The notes: generated by a model from the sequence alone, not told the origin. A stretch of DNA of 64,000 nt from Streptomyces sp. CB03234 (GCF_001905885.1 NZ_LIYH01000003.1:124001-188000); one strand, 5' to 3'. Shown: positions 1 through 9,139, counted from the first letter of the stretch. Translations and numbers: made by a program.

Positions 1-358
1 TGGCGGCCGCGGCCAGCCCGGGCGTACTGAGCAGGGACGCCGCCCAGCTCGCGACGACCTCGTCGACCCACGTACACCACGCTTCCTCGCCCCGGTTCCC
101 GGCGGAGTCCGCGCCGGTGACCCAGTCGAGCCGCGCCGAGCCGCCCGGCCCCGCGACGGCGACCAGCGCGGCGTCCATCGCGGTCGGGTAGCGCAGCCAC
201 GCCGCGACCGTGACGGCCTGCCGCGCCTGCGTCTCGGCCAGGGCTCGGTCCAGTGCGCCGCCGCCCGTCGGATAGGCGCGCGTCAGCCACTGCGCGGTCG
301 CCGCTATGAGCGGGGAGAGCGAGAAATCTGCGGGCACGGCTGATCCATCCGAATTCAC
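1..358 (-). CDS. Hypothetical protein, 3' end beyond window
   Basis: A minus-strand reading frame is open from a GTG at 358 to the window edge, about 119 codons; a second in-frame GTG lies at 337 and neither has a strong ribosome binding site. The visible part is rich in Ala and Trp, with segments such as SLSPLIAATAQWLTRAYP and DRALAETQARQAVTVAAWLR. I do not recognise a family. It is transcribed away from the hemerythrin gene, so the roughly 180 bases between 358 and 543 carry divergent promoters. Codon use is typical of the window, which supports a real gene; function is unknown. Confidence 0.5.
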   Translation of the reverse strand, partial: MNSDGSAVPADFSLSPLIAATAQWLTRAYPTGGGALDRALAETQARQAVTVAAWLRYPTAMDAALVAVAGPGGSARLDWVTGADSAGNRGEEAWCTWVDEVVASWAASLLSTPGLAAAA

Positions 359-542
359 GGGGGTGAGGTGGACCGAAACCGTACCGCCGGAATTCCGCGG
401 ACGAAATGACGCAGCTCACGCGCGGCAGGTGTGGGGCAGCGGGGCAGGAACGACACGCTGAGCGCACGGCAATACGCGGGGTGGGGCCACGGCGGCGTTT
501 CATTGGGGAAATCCGGAAATACCCACGCGAAGGAGCGACGGC

Positions 543-1103
543 ATGGCACACGGCGGAGATGTTGTCACCGAATTGACCAATGACCACGAGGAGGTGGAGG
601 AGCTCTTCAGCACCATCGAGGAACTGCCGTCGGGCGACAGCCGGCGCAAGCAGTACGCCGACCAGGTCACCATGGAACTGGTCCGGCACTCGGTCGCGGA
701 GGAGGCCTACCTCTACCCGGCGGTACGCAAGCACGTGCCGGGCGGGGACGCGCTCGCCGAGAAGGAGCTGGCCGACCACGCGGCCGCCGAGCGCATCATG
801 AAGGAGCTGGAGGGGTGCGACGCGGGCGATCCGCAGTTCGACGTGCTGATGAACCGGCTCATGACGGAGATCCGGTCGCACATCACGGACGAGGAGAACA
901 ACCTCTTCCCGCGTCTGCGTGACGCGTGCTCCCCCGAGGCGCTCGACGAGCTCGGCGACAAGGTCCGTCAGGCGAAGCGGACGGCCCCGACCCGCCCCCA
1001 CCCCTCCGCCCCGGACAAGCCCCCGGCCAACAAGCTCCTCGCCCCCGGTGTCGGCATGGTCGACCGCCTCCGCGACGCGATGACGGGCCGCGGCAAGTCC
1101 TGA
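543..1103 (+). CDS. Hemerythrin (HHE) domain-containing protein
   Basis: This 186-residue cytoplasmic protein has a four-helix HHE cation-binding fold that normally carries a di-iron site for O2, NO or redox sensing and stress protection. The iron-ligand pattern is visible in order: DHEEVEELF near residue 14, HSVAEEAYLYP near 56, DHAAAERIMKEL near 79, and HITDEENNLFP near 115. The last 50 residues are a Pro/Lys-rich basic tail. The ATG at 543 is preceded by GAAGGAG at good spacing. It stands alone, divergent from the preceding gene and convergent with the phosphatase gene. Family assignment is firm; the physiological ligand is not determined by sequence. Confidence 0.9.
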   Translation: MAHGGDVVTELTNDHEEVEELFSTIEELPSGDSRRKQYADQVTMELVRHSVAEEAYLYPAVRKHVPGGDALAEKELADHAAAERIMKELEGCDAGDPQFDVLMNRLMTEIRSHITDEENNLFPRLRDACSPEALDELGDKVRQAKRTAPTRPHPSAPDKPPANKLLAPGVGMVDRLRDAMTGRGKS

Positions 1104-1143
1104 CCTCCGCCCTCCGGTCCTCCCGGTCCTCCTGCTCAGGCGC

Positions 1144-1180
1144 CCCGGCCCGCCACCGGCCACATCGACGGCGGGCCGGG
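1144..1180. terminator. Bidirectional terminator hairpin
   Basis: An 11-bp perfect inverted repeat (1144-1154 and 1170-1180, GGCGGGCCGGG on the right arm) with a 15-base loop lies between the convergent hemerythrin and phosphatase genes. There is no clear T-tract, as is common in Streptomyces. Confidence 0.6.
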
Positions 1181-1191
1181 TTCCGTCACAC

Positions 1192-2673
1192 TCACGGTCG
1201 GCGCGCGCGTCCCACCTCGCGCGGCTCCGGGACCGGCTCCCACCGGGCGACGTCCTCGGCGGCGACACCGCCCAGGCGGGCCATCAGCAGGGCGACGTCG
1301 TCCCTGCGGCCGCCCCGGGCGCCCAGTGCCCGGATGACGGCGTCGCAGGCGTCGTCCATGGAGGCCGCCGGGTGCGCGGCCGACTCGCACAGCGCGGCAA
1401 GGCCCACGCCGATGTCCTCGCCCCGCACCTCGACCAGCCCGTCGGTGCACATCACGAGCCGGTCGCCGGGCGCGACCGGTACCCGTACGGTCTGGAACGG
1501 CACTCCTCCGACGCCGATCGGGACGCCCGTCGGCAGGTCGAGCAGGTCGCCGCGCCCGTCCTCGGCCCGGACGATCACCGGCGGCACATGGCCGGCGTTC
1601 GCCATCAGCAGCTCACCGGCGACGGGGTCGTAGATCACGTACAGACAGGTCGCCAGGTGGTGCTCGCCGAGCCGCTGAGCCAGGTCGTCGAGGGTACGCA
1701 GCAGCTGGGCGGGTGACAGGTCGAGCCGGGCCATGGTCTGTACGGCCGCCCGCAACTGGCCCATGATGGCGGCCGCGTCCAAGCCGTGTCCCATGACGTC
1801 GCCGACGACGAGAGCGGTGCGGGAGCCGGGGAGCGCGACGGAGTCGTACCAGTGGCCACGGGCCCGCCCCAGCGGGGTGCCCGGCAGGTAGCGCGTGACG
1901 GTGTCGCAGCCCGCCATGCGCGGAGGGAGCCGGGGCAGGAACGAGCTCTGGAGCAGCTCGGCGACGCTTCCCGCCCGGTGGGCCTTTCCGTCTCCACGCG
2001 CGCGTGGGGAGCGTTCCGCGCGGCGGGGCACGCCCCAGTCGGGGGTGATCGGTACGCGGTCGTGGTGGCTGAACTCGAGGACGGGATAGCCCAGTTCCAG
2101 GACCTGGGAGACGATCCGGGCGGACTGCCGGACGCTCATGGCCGACAGGATCCCGGGGAGTCGCCGGGCCAGCTCGTCCGAGCCGGGGTAGTCGGTGTGC
2201 AGGGCGAAGCCGGGCGCGATGCGCTCGAAGCGCTCCGGACCGGCTGCGTCGCCACCGAACCGCGCGGCGTCCGCCGCCAGGACGAGGAGCCGTTCGGGGC
2301 CGGGGCCGACCAGCGGATAGGCCCACCACAGGACGTCGGTGCGTTCCTGTCCCGGTTCGGAGAGCCGGGCCCGGCCGGCCGCCGGGTAGGAGGCGAACCC
2401 GCCCCGGGAGGCGTCCAGGGAGGTATCCAGGGCATGGCCCGGGCTGTCGTCCGCGTACGGACGGTTCTCCTCCAGCGCGCCGGAGACGGGGAGCAAGTCG
2501 GCGGCGGGCCGGCCCAGCGCGGCCTGCTCGGCGTGGCCGAACAGCCTCCGCGCGCCGGTCGACCAGTGGGACACCAGGCCGTCGCCGTCCACGACGACCA
2601 CGGCAAGCGGAATCCGGCCCGCCGTGCCGGCCGGGCCTGTTGCGGGCCTCGGCTGCGGAACGCCACTGTCCAT
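1192..2673 (-). CDS. PAS-SpoIIE type PP2C protein serine/threonine phosphatase
   Basis: This 493-residue protein is a partner-switch phosphatase of the RsbU/SpoIIE type, expected to dephosphorylate an anti-sigma-factor antagonist. The N-terminal part (about residues 15-90) resembles a PAS sensor (VVVVDGDGLVSHWSTGARRL). The C-terminal PP2C domain shows the metal-binding acidic motifs VVGDVMGHGLDAA, MCTDGLVE and RRDDVALL. I chose the ATG at 2673 because GGGAAGGAG lies just upstream; a longer frame to 2757 lacks such a site. No anti-sigma gene is adjacent, so the target is unknown. It converges with the hemerythrin gene. Confidence 0.87.
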   Translation of the reverse strand: MDSGVPQPRPATGPAGTAGRIPLAVVVVDGDGLVSHWSTGARRLFGHAEQAALGRPAADLLPVSGALEENRPYADDSPGHALDTSLDASRGGFASYPAAGRARLSEPGQERTDVLWWAYPLVGPGPERLLVLAADAARFGGDAAGPERFERIAPGFALHTDYPGSDELARRLPGILSAMSVRQSARIVSQVLELGYPVLEFSHHDRVPITPDWGVPRRAERSPRARGDGKAHRAGSVAELLQSSFLPRLPPRMAGCDTVTRYLPGTPLGRARGHWYDSVALPGSRTALVVGDVMGHGLDAAAIMGQLRAAVQTMARLDLSPAQLLRTLDDLAQRLGEHHLATCLYVIYDPVAGELLMANAGHVPPVIVRAEDGRGDLLDLPTGVPIGVGGVPFQTVRVPVAPGDRLVMCTDGLVEVRGEDIGVGLAALCESAAHPAASMDDACDAVIRALGARGGRRDDVALLMARLGGVAAEDVARWEPVPEPREVGRARRP

Positions 2674-2776
2674 GGCTGGAAGGCTCCTTCCCGGCGCGCC
2701 GCGGACCCGCGGCGGTGCCCCCACGGTACGGCCCGTGCGCCGTTGTGCGCCGGTCATCCAGGGAACTGACCCATCG

Positions 2777-5467
2777 TCAATCCTCGTGCCCCAGACGGAG
2801 ATTCCGCTCGGTGCGTCCGCCGCCCGCCACCTGCAGCACGGTGGCCACCGGCGGGTATCCGGCCGCGATCACGGTGTACTCGCCGGATGAGAGGTCCACG
2901 AAACGGAATGTGCCGTCGGGGCCCGTGGTGAGCGTGTCGACGACGTTGCCCGCCGCGTCGAGCAGCGTCACGCGCGCGTCCTCCACGGGCCGCCCGCCGG
3001 GCGCCCGTACCGTCCCGCGCAGCATCGCCCCGCCGGCCAGTTCGACGTCCTGCCGGGTCTCGCGGGCCGCCTGGACGGTGACCGGCAGGGCGGCGGGCCG
3101 GAAGGCGGGGGCGCTCGCGGCCAGGGTGTACTCCCCCGCCACGAGCGCGGTGAGGACGTAGCCCCCGTCACGCCCGGTGCGGGCGCTCGCGACGACCTCG
3201 CCGCGTACGTCGGTGAGGGCGACCGCGGCATCGCGTACGGGCGTGCCGTCGGCGGTGTGGACGGTCCCGGCGAGCCGGCCCGCCCCGCCGAGGACCACGT
3301 CGATCTCGACGGGCCGGTCGCCGACGGTGACGGGGACGGCCTGGGGCTGGTGACCGCCGGCCGCGGCGATCATCACGTACGAACCGGCGCCCGGCACGCT
3401 GAGCGCGTACCGCCCGTCCTCACCGCTCGCGCCGCGTCCGACCTGCTGTCCGCGCACGTCGATGAGGGTGAGGGCGGCGCGCGGCACGCACGTTCCGTCG
3501 GGGTGCTGGACGGTGCCGCAGACCGGGACTCCGGAGCGGACGGCTCCCGGCGCGGTGCGGGGCGGGGGCACGGCGGCGGTGGGGGCGTTGTGGGTCACCA
3601 GCGGTTTCTCCTTGAGGAAGAAGGCGATGAGCAGGCCGAGGCCGAGGACCGGCACCAGGTGGAGGAAGGTCCTGGGCATCGCCTCGGCGTACGCCTCGGT
3701 GTACGCGTCGCGCAGGGCGGGTGGCATGGCCGCGACGAGGCGCGGGGTGACCGACCAGGGCCCGGGCAGCTCCGCGGCGGCGGCGCCGTCGGGCAGGCGC
3801 GCGGCGACGGCGCGGTCGAGGCGGTGGGCGAAGAGGGCGCCGAGGCCGGCGGCGCCGACACAGCCGCCGATCCAGCGGACGTGGATGTGGGCGCTCGTGG
3901 CGGTGCCGAGGGCGGCCGGTGGCGCGGCGTTCTGGACGGCGAGGACGAGGGCGGGCAGGACGAGTCCGATACCGACGCCGAGCACGGCCTGCCAGACGCT
4001 GTGGGTCAGGCGTGGCGTGTCGGGCTCCAGCCGGGACAGCAGCCACATGCCGACGACACAGACGGCGCCGCCGAGCACCGGGTGGACCGTGTAGCGGCCG
4101 GTACGGCCCATGAGGTGCCCGGAGAGGAGGCAGGCGACGACGAGGCCGCCCGCCATGGGCAGCATCAGCAGACCGGCTTCGGTGGCGTCGGCACCGCCGG
4201 CCAGCTGGAAGAAGGGCGGCAGGCAGGCGGCGACGGCGAAGAGCGCGACGCCGGTGGCGATGCCGACGAGGCCGCCTGCCGCGAAGGTGGGGTCGCGGAA
4301 CAGCCGGAGCGGGACGATCGGTTCGGGCGCGTAGTTCTCCACGACGACGAACAGCAGGATGGTTCCGGCCGCGCCGCAGGCGAGCCCCAGGACGACGCGG
4401 GAGTTCCAGGCGTACTCCGTACCGCCCCAACTGGTCAGCAGTACCAGGAAGGTGGAGGCGGCGGCGAGCAGGAGCGCGCCGAGGACGTCGGGGCGGCCCC
4501 GGGCGGCGGGCTTCAGGCGGGTGAGCGCCGCGCCGACGAGGAGCAGGGCGACCAGCCCGAGGGGTACGGCGGCCCAGAAGCACCAGCGCCAGGAGACGTG
4601 TTCGGGGAGGAGGCCGCCGAGCAGCGGGCCGGCCAGCGACGCGAGGGCGAGGGCGGCGCCGATGAGGCCGAGGAAACGGCCGCGCCGCCGGTCGGGGACG
4701 AGGTCGGCGGTGATGGCCTGGGCGCCGGCCAGCAGGCCTCCGGCGCCGACACCCTGGAGGGCGCGGAAGGCGATGAGCTGGTCCATGGTGCGCGACCAGC
4801 CGGCCAGCGCCGAACCGACGACGAACACGACGAGGGTGAACTGGAAGACGCCTTTGCGCCCGTAGAGGTCGCCGAGCTTGCCGTACACGGGCAGGGTGAC
4901 GACGGCCCCGAGGAGGTAGGCGGTGACCACCCAGGCCGCCCGGCCGGGCCCGGTGTCCGGCCCCTGGAGGGCGCCGCTGATCGCGGGGAGGGCGGTGGCC
5001 GCGACCAGCTGCTCCAGCACGGCGAGCAGCGCAGTGAGTACGAGCCCGAAGAACACCACGCGCACCCGGGCGGGACTGAGCGTGGCGGGTTCGCCATCCG
5101 TCCCGTCGGCGGCCTCCGGGACGTCCGGCGTGGAGGCTTCGGGCGTGGGGCCGGCCGGACCGGGGGTGCCCGGATCGGGGGCTGCCGGCGCGGCCGCCTG
5201 CTGTGCGACGCCTTGGGCGGCCGGCAAGAAGGCCGCCGCGGCACCCCCCTCCCAGGGAACGGTCTCGGGTCCCCGCCCCGGCACGGCTTGCGCTCCCGAC
5301 CCTGGACCCGCCTGCGATCCCGGCCCCTGGCCGCTCTGCCCGCTCCGGTCGCTCTGGCCGCCGAGGCCCGGCGGCGGGCCGGCCGACGGGCCTTGCCAGG
5401 CCGCCGGGCCGGATCGGCCGCGGGCAGGCGGTGTGTGGTCGTCGTTCGCCAGCGTGCTCCCACCCAC
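2777..5467 (-). CDS. DHA2-type MFS transporter with three carboxypeptidase regulatory-like domains
   Basis: The product (896 residues) has three parts: a 110-120 residue Pro/Gly/Ala-rich low-complexity N-terminus, a drug:H+ antiporter-2 type MFS core of about 14 membrane segments (motif-A-like GKLGDLYGRKGVFQ, motif-C-like LIGAALALASLAGPLLGG), and roughly 260 C-terminal residues containing three beta-sandwich repeats of the carboxypeptidase-D regulatory/transthyretin-like type (each with G-x-YxL/YTV and DG-x-F/Y). The GTG at 5467 is chosen because GGGGAG lies 7 bases upstream; an ATG at 5515 is also open. It probably exports small hydrophobic compounds. With 14 segments the repeats would face the cytoplasm, which is unusual for this fold. 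Confidence 0.8.
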   Translation of the reverse strand: MGGSTLANDDHTPPARGRSGPAAWQGPSAGPPPGLGGQSDRSGQSGQGPGSQAGPGSGAQAVPGRGPETVPWEGGAAAAFLPAAQGVAQQAAAPAAPDPGTPGPAGPTPEASTPDVPEAADGTDGEPATLSPARVRVVFFGLVLTALLAVLEQLVAATALPAISGALQGPDTGPGRAAWVVTAYLLGAVVTLPVYGKLGDLYGRKGVFQFTLVVFVVGSALAGWSRTMDQLIAFRALQGVGAGGLLAGAQAITADLVPDRRRGRFLGLIGAALALASLAGPLLGGLLPEHVSWRWCFWAAVPLGLVALLLVGAALTRLKPAARGRPDVLGALLLAAASTFLVLLTSWGGTEYAWNSRVVLGLACGAAGTILLFVVVENYAPEPIVPLRLFRDPTFAAGGLVGIATGVALFAVAACLPPFFQLAGGADATEAGLLMLPMAGGLVVACLLSGHLMGRTGRYTVHPVLGGAVCVVGMWLLSRLEPDTPRLTHSVWQAVLGVGIGLVLPALVLAVQNAAPPAALGTATSAHIHVRWIGGCVGAAGLGALFAHRLDRAVAARLPDGAAAAELPGPWSVTPRLVAAMPPALRDAYTEAYAEAMPRTFLHLVPVLGLGLLIAFFLKEKPLVTHNAPTAAVPPPRTAPGAVRSGVPVCGTVQHPDGTCVPRAALTLIDVRGQQVGRGASGEDGRYALSVPGAGSYVMIAAAGGHQPQAVPVTVGDRPVEIDVVLGGAGRLAGTVHTADGTPVRDAAVALTDVRGEVVASARTGRDGGYVLTALVAGEYTLAASAPAFRPAALPVTVQAARETRQDVELAGGAMLRGTVRAPGGRPVEDARVTLLDAAGNVVDTLTTGPDGTFRFVDLSSGEYTVIAAGYPPVATVLQVAGGGRTERNLRLGHED

Positions 5468-5690
5468 GAAGCTGCTCCCCTCAGTCGCGCCTACGCGGCG
5501 CGCCATTCTTCGCATTGCGTGCCGAGGGGGAGCAAGCGGGCATTACGGGGTCACCAGCACGGCCGGGCGCCCGGCATGCGGCGCACCCCGGCGCTCATCA
5601 GGCGGTTTCCGGCGGCCCCCCGCCCCCCTGGCCGGGCACGCGCGGCGGGGAGCCGACGGGAAGACCACCCGAACCGGTGACCGTTCCGTG

Positions 5691-6134
5691 CTACTTCTCG
5701 ACCTCGGCGGCGAGCTTGTCGAGCACCTGGTCGTAGATGCGGCCCAGACCCTTGGGGGCGAAGGTCTTCTCGAAGAACCCGCCGATGCCGCCCGCGCCCT
5801 TCCACACGGTCGTGACGACGGCCTTCGACCTGCCCTCGCCGGCCGGGGTGACGGTCCAGGTGGTGACCATGGAGGAGTTGCGGTCCTTCTCGACGAGCTG
5901 CCCGTCGGTCGGCTCGGTGACCTCCAGCAGGCAGTCCCGGACGCGCTTGCTGGTGGCCTGGAGCTTCCAGTGGACGAGGGTGCCCTCGCCGTCGCCGCCC
6001 TCACGCACCTCGTACTCGCTGAAGTGCCCGGGCAGCAGCTTCTGACGGGTCTCCTTGTAGTCGGCCAGCGCGTCGAACACCGTCTCCGCGTCCGCCGCGA
6101 TGACCCGCTCCGTCGTGGCCTCGACCTGCGCCAT
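5691..6134 (-). CDS. SRPBCC family protein
   Basis: This 147-residue protein has the START-like/polyketide-cyclase fold: TTERVIAADAETVFDALADY at the N-terminus, alternating strands through the middle, and a long C-terminal helix (GLGRIYDQVLDKLAAEVEK) that closes a hydrophobic cavity. Such proteins bind or process small lipophilic ligands; the ligand cannot be read from sequence. The ATG at 6134 follows GGAGG at 7 bases, so longer in-frame extensions are not needed. It is divergent from the radical SAM gene and shares with it the 144-base region containing the SOS-like box. Confidence 0.82.
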   Translation of the reverse strand: MAQVEATTERVIAADAETVFDALADYKETRQKLLPGHFSEYEVREGGDGEGTLVHWKLQATSKRVRDCLLEVTEPTDGQLVEKDRNSSMVTTWTVTPAGEGRSKAVVTTVWKGAGGIGGFFEKTFAPKGLGRIYDQVLDKLAAEVEK

Positions 6135-6232
6135 GCCATGTCCTCCAGCACTCGTTCCTAAGGGGAGGCACAAGCCAACCACCTGCGCGGTGGCCGCCCA
6201 AATCCGGGAAGGCCCGACAGAGGCGATCATGG

Positions 6233-6244
6233 GAACAAGTGTTC
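6233..6244. promoter_or_regulatory. Candidate LexA (SOS) box
   Basis: The sequence GAACAAGTGTTC is a perfect GAAC-N4-GTTC dyad, the core of the Gram-positive/actinobacterial LexA operator. It lies 35 bases upstream of the radical SAM start codon and about 99 bases upstream of the divergent SRPBCC start. Confidence 0.55.
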
Positions 6245-6278
6245 TATTGTGTGGGCCTGTGCTACCGAGGAGGCGTCC

Positions 6279-7334
6279 ATGCGCTGGGACAACCTGAGCG
6301 AGAACCCGACCGGGGACACCGTGCTGTTCGGTACGGACGCCGTGACCACGCGTACGTTCGACACCCCGGAGTTCCGGGGCATCACGTTCCACGAGGTGCG
6401 GGCCCGTTCGATCGTGAACCGGGTGCCCGGCGCCTCCCGCATGCCGTTCGAGTGGACCGTCAACCCGTACCGGGGCTGCACGCACGCGTGCGTGTACTGC
6501 TTCGCCCGCAAGACCCACAGCTACCTGGACCTCGACACGGGCCTGGGCTTCGACTCCCAGATCGTGGTGAAGATCAACGCCCCGGACCTGCTGCGCAGGC
6601 AGCTCGCCTCACCGCGCTGGCAGGGCGCGCACATCGCCATGGGCACGAACGTGGACTGCTACCAGCGCGCCGAGGGCCGCTACCAGCTGATGCCCGGCAT
6701 CATCTCCGCGTTGCGCGACCACGCGAACCCGTTCTCCATCCTCACCAAGGGGACGCTGATCCTCCGCGACCTGGACCTGCTGCTCCAGGCGGCCGAGGTG
6801 ACCGACGTCGGCATCTCCGTCTCCGTCGGCTTCACCGACCGCGAGCTGTGGCGGACCGTCGAGCCCGGCACCCCGGCCCCGGAGCGCCGCCTCGACGTCG
6901 TACGGACGCTGACGGACCACGGCATCGGCTGCGGGGTGCTGATGGCGCCGGTGATCCCCTTCCTCGGCGACCACCCCGACGAGTTGCGGGCCACCGTCCG
7001 CGCGATCGCGGCCTCCGGGGCGACGTCGGTGACCCCGCTCGTGCTGCATCTGCGGCCCGGGGCGCGCGAGTGGTTCATGGCGTGGCTGAACCGGCACCAT
7101 CCGCACCTGGTGCGGCGCTACGAGCGGTTGTACGCGGACGGCGCCTACGCCCCGAAGTGGTACCAGCGCCGGATCACCCGTCAGGTGCACGAGCTGGCGG
7201 ACGAGTTCGGCATAGGCCCCGCGCGGCGCGGCGCGCCCCGGCGGATCGCCACCCCACCGCCCGTACCGCCGGAGCGGCAGCCGTCGGAGCGGCAGCCGTC
7301 GGAGCCGGGTCCCACGCAGCTCACCCTCCTCTGA
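6279..7334 (+). CDS. Rv2578c-like radical SAM protein (spore photoproduct lyase-related)
   Basis: This 351-residue protein belongs to the radical SAM group typified by mycobacterial Rv2578c and distantly by spore photoproduct lyase. The iron-sulfur CxxxCxxC motif is in RGCTHACVYCFAR (about residue 70), followed by a TIM-barrel-like segment with GTNVDCYQ and ILTKGTLILRD. The C-terminus is a Pro/Gln-rich tail containing a duplicated ERQPS. The ATG at 6279 follows GAGGAGG; a GTG at 6249 in frame is less likely. Together with the SOS-like box just upstream, the family suggests a damage-induced nucleic acid repair or modification role, but no substrate is known to me. Confidence 0.85.
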   Translation: MRWDNLSENPTGDTVLFGTDAVTTRTFDTPEFRGITFHEVRARSIVNRVPGASRMPFEWTVNPYRGCTHACVYCFARKTHSYLDLDTGLGFDSQIVVKINAPDLLRRQLASPRWQGAHIAMGTNVDCYQRAEGRYQLMPGIISALRDHANPFSILTKGTLILRDLDLLLQAAEVTDVGISVSVGFTDRELWRTVEPGTPAPERRLDVVRTLTDHGIGCGVLMAPVIPFLGDHPDELRATVRAIAASGATSVTPLVLHLRPGAREWFMAWLNRHHPHLVRRYERLYADGAYAPKWYQRRITRQVHELADEFGIGPARRGAPRRIATPPPVPPERQPSERQPSEPGPTQLTLL

Positions 7335-7443
7335 TCGGGTCAAGTCTGATCGCGGCATGCCCGCCCGGGCCGGAATGCGGGGACGATCCGCCGAGGGCCG
7401 CAAGTCCCTCACAACCCCTCGTTCCGCTCGCTCGGGAGGCCGT

Positions 7444-9039
7444 ATGCAGAGACGTGCAGGAGTGCTGATCGCCACCGGGGCGCTGATGGCGGGCGCGGTC
7501 ACCGCCGTACCGTCGGCGGCGGAACCCGCCCTCCGCGAGCCGGCAGGCCCTCTCGTATGGAAGGGGTGCGCCACCAAGCAGTACCCCAGGCTCCAGTGCG
7601 CGACGGTACGGGTGCCGCTGGACCACGCCGATCCGGACGGCAAGCACATCACGCTCGCGCTGTCGCGGGTCGCGCACACCGCGAAGACCTTCCAGGGCCC
7701 GCTGCTCGTCAATCCGGGCGGCCCGGGCGCCAGTGGGCGTTCGATGGCCGGATTCGTGGCGGCGTCCCTGCCGGCGAAGGTGGCGGCGCAGTACGACGTC
7801 ATCGGCTTCGACCCGCGGGGCGTGGGCGCGAGCCGGCCGGCGCTCGACTGCAAGCCGGGCTACTTCACGCCCGTACGGCATGACTCCGTGCCGCGCGACC
7901 AGCGCGACGAACGGGTGAACCTGGCCCGCGCGGCGTCGTTCGCCAAGGCGTGCGGCGACAAGTACGGCGACCTGCTGAGGCACATGGGCACGGTGGACGC
8001 GGCCCGCGACCTCGATGTCGTCCGGCAGGCGCTCGGCGCGGAGAAGATCAACTACTTCGGGTACTCGTACGGGACGTACCTCGGCGCCGTCTACGCCAAG
8101 CTGTTCCCGCAGCGGGTGCGGCGGGCGGTCCTGGACTCGGTGGTCGACCCGCACAGGGTCTGGTACCGCCTCAACCTGGCGCAGGACGTGGCGTTCGACG
8201 CCCGCCACAAGGCGTTCATGGGGTGGGTGGCCAAGCACCACAGGACCTACCGGCTGGGCACCGATCCGGCGAAGGTCGAGGCGCGCTGGTACGCGATGCG
8301 GGAGGCGCTGCGGAAGAAGCCGGCGGGCCGGCAGGTGGGCCCGGCCGAGCTGGAGGACACGTTCCTGCCGGGCGGGTACTTCAACGGATTCTGGCCCACG
8401 CTCGCCGAGGCCTTCTCGGCGTACGTGAACGACAACGACCCGGACCCGCTCGTCGCGGCCCACAGGGCCCTGGCGACCTCCGACGCCGACGACGACAACA
8501 GCTACTCCGTCTACACGGCCGTGCAGTGCCGTGACGCCCCCTGGCCGAAGGACTGGGGCGTCTGGCACCGGGACAACTGGGACGTGTACGGCAAGGCTCC
8601 CTTCAACACCTGGAACAACGCCTGGTACAACGCGCCCTGCGCCTTCTGGCCGGCCCCGTCCATGACGGCGCCGGACCTGGCGAACGCCGCCCTGCCGCCG
8701 GTGCTGCTGTTCCAGGCGACGGAGGACGCGGCCACGCCGTACGAGGGCGGTGTCGCCGTCCACGAAGAGCTGCGCGGCTCCAGCCTGGTCGTCGAGCGGG
8801 GCGGCGGGAACCACGCGATCACGCTGGCCGGCAACGCCTGCCTGGACCGGCACCTGGTGCGCTACCTGGAGAAGGGCGTGGTGCCGCGGGGCGGCGGCGC
8901 GGGGGCGGCGGACGCGGTCTGCGCGGCGGTGCCCGATCCGCAGCCGACGAAGCCGGTACGGGGGACGGGGCCCGCGGGCCGGTCCGGCGGCCCGGCGCTG
9001 CACGGGGCGCTGGGTCACGGGCTGCCCGCTGCGAGGTGA
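7444..9039 (+). CDS. Secreted alpha/beta hydrolase, tripeptidyl aminopeptidase-like
   Basis: The 531-residue product starts with a signal peptide (MQRRAGVLIATGALMAGAVTA, cleavage probably near VPSAAEPA). It matches the SlpD/SlpE/TAP family of mycelial peptidases: oxyanion region LLVNPGGPGASG, nucleophile elbow GYSYGTYLG, C-terminal TAP-like domain with the acid near FQATEDAATPYEGG and the His in GGGNHAI. It is expected to remove short peptides from the N-termini of exported proteins or peptides outside the cell. The ATG at 7444 follows GGGAGG. The extreme C-terminus is Gly/Arg-rich and probably disordered. Confidence 0.87.
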   Translation: MQRRAGVLIATGALMAGAVTAVPSAAEPALREPAGPLVWKGCATKQYPRLQCATVRVPLDHADPDGKHITLALSRVAHTAKTFQGPLLVNPGGPGASGRSMAGFVAASLPAKVAAQYDVIGFDPRGVGASRPALDCKPGYFTPVRHDSVPRDQRDERVNLARAASFAKACGDKYGDLLRHMGTVDAARDLDVVRQALGAEKINYFGYSYGTYLGAVYAKLFPQRVRRAVLDSVVDPHRVWYRLNLAQDVAFDARHKAFMGWVAKHHRTYRLGTDPAKVEARWYAMREALRKKPAGRQVGPAELEDTFLPGGYFNGFWPTLAEAFSAYVNDNDPDPLVAAHRALATSDADDDNSYSVYTAVQCRDAPWPKDWGVWHRDNWDVYGKAPFNTWNNAWYNAPCAFWPAPSMTAPDLANAALPPVLLFQATEDAATPYEGGVAVHEELRGSSLVVERGGGNHAITLAGNACLDRHLVRYLEKGVVPRGGGAGAADAVCAAVPDPQPTKPVRGTGPAGRSGGPALHGALGHGLPAAR

Positions 9040-9062
9040 CGGGCAGGAGGTGACGGGCTGAT

Positions 9063-9110
9063 GGGCCGACGGGCCGACGGGCCGACGGGCCGACGGGCCG
9101 ACGGGCTGAT
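9063..9110. repeat. 8-bp tandem repeat (GGGCCGAC)n
   Basis: Five perfect copies of GGGCCGAC and one degenerate copy (GGGCTGAT) lie in the short gap between the hydrolase and rid genes. It is likely a slippage-prone microsatellite; the region just upstream (9040-9062) carries partial copies. Confidence 0.9.
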
Positions 9111-9139
9111 TGTCAGTGGCGTGCGCGAGGATGAGGCGC

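Noticed and set aside
3257..5680. 807-codon open frame on the plus strand
   Set aside because: It is the GC-rich antisense shadow of the MFS gene; the minus frame has transporter motifs and the plus frame is low-complexity Gly/Glu/Asp sequence.
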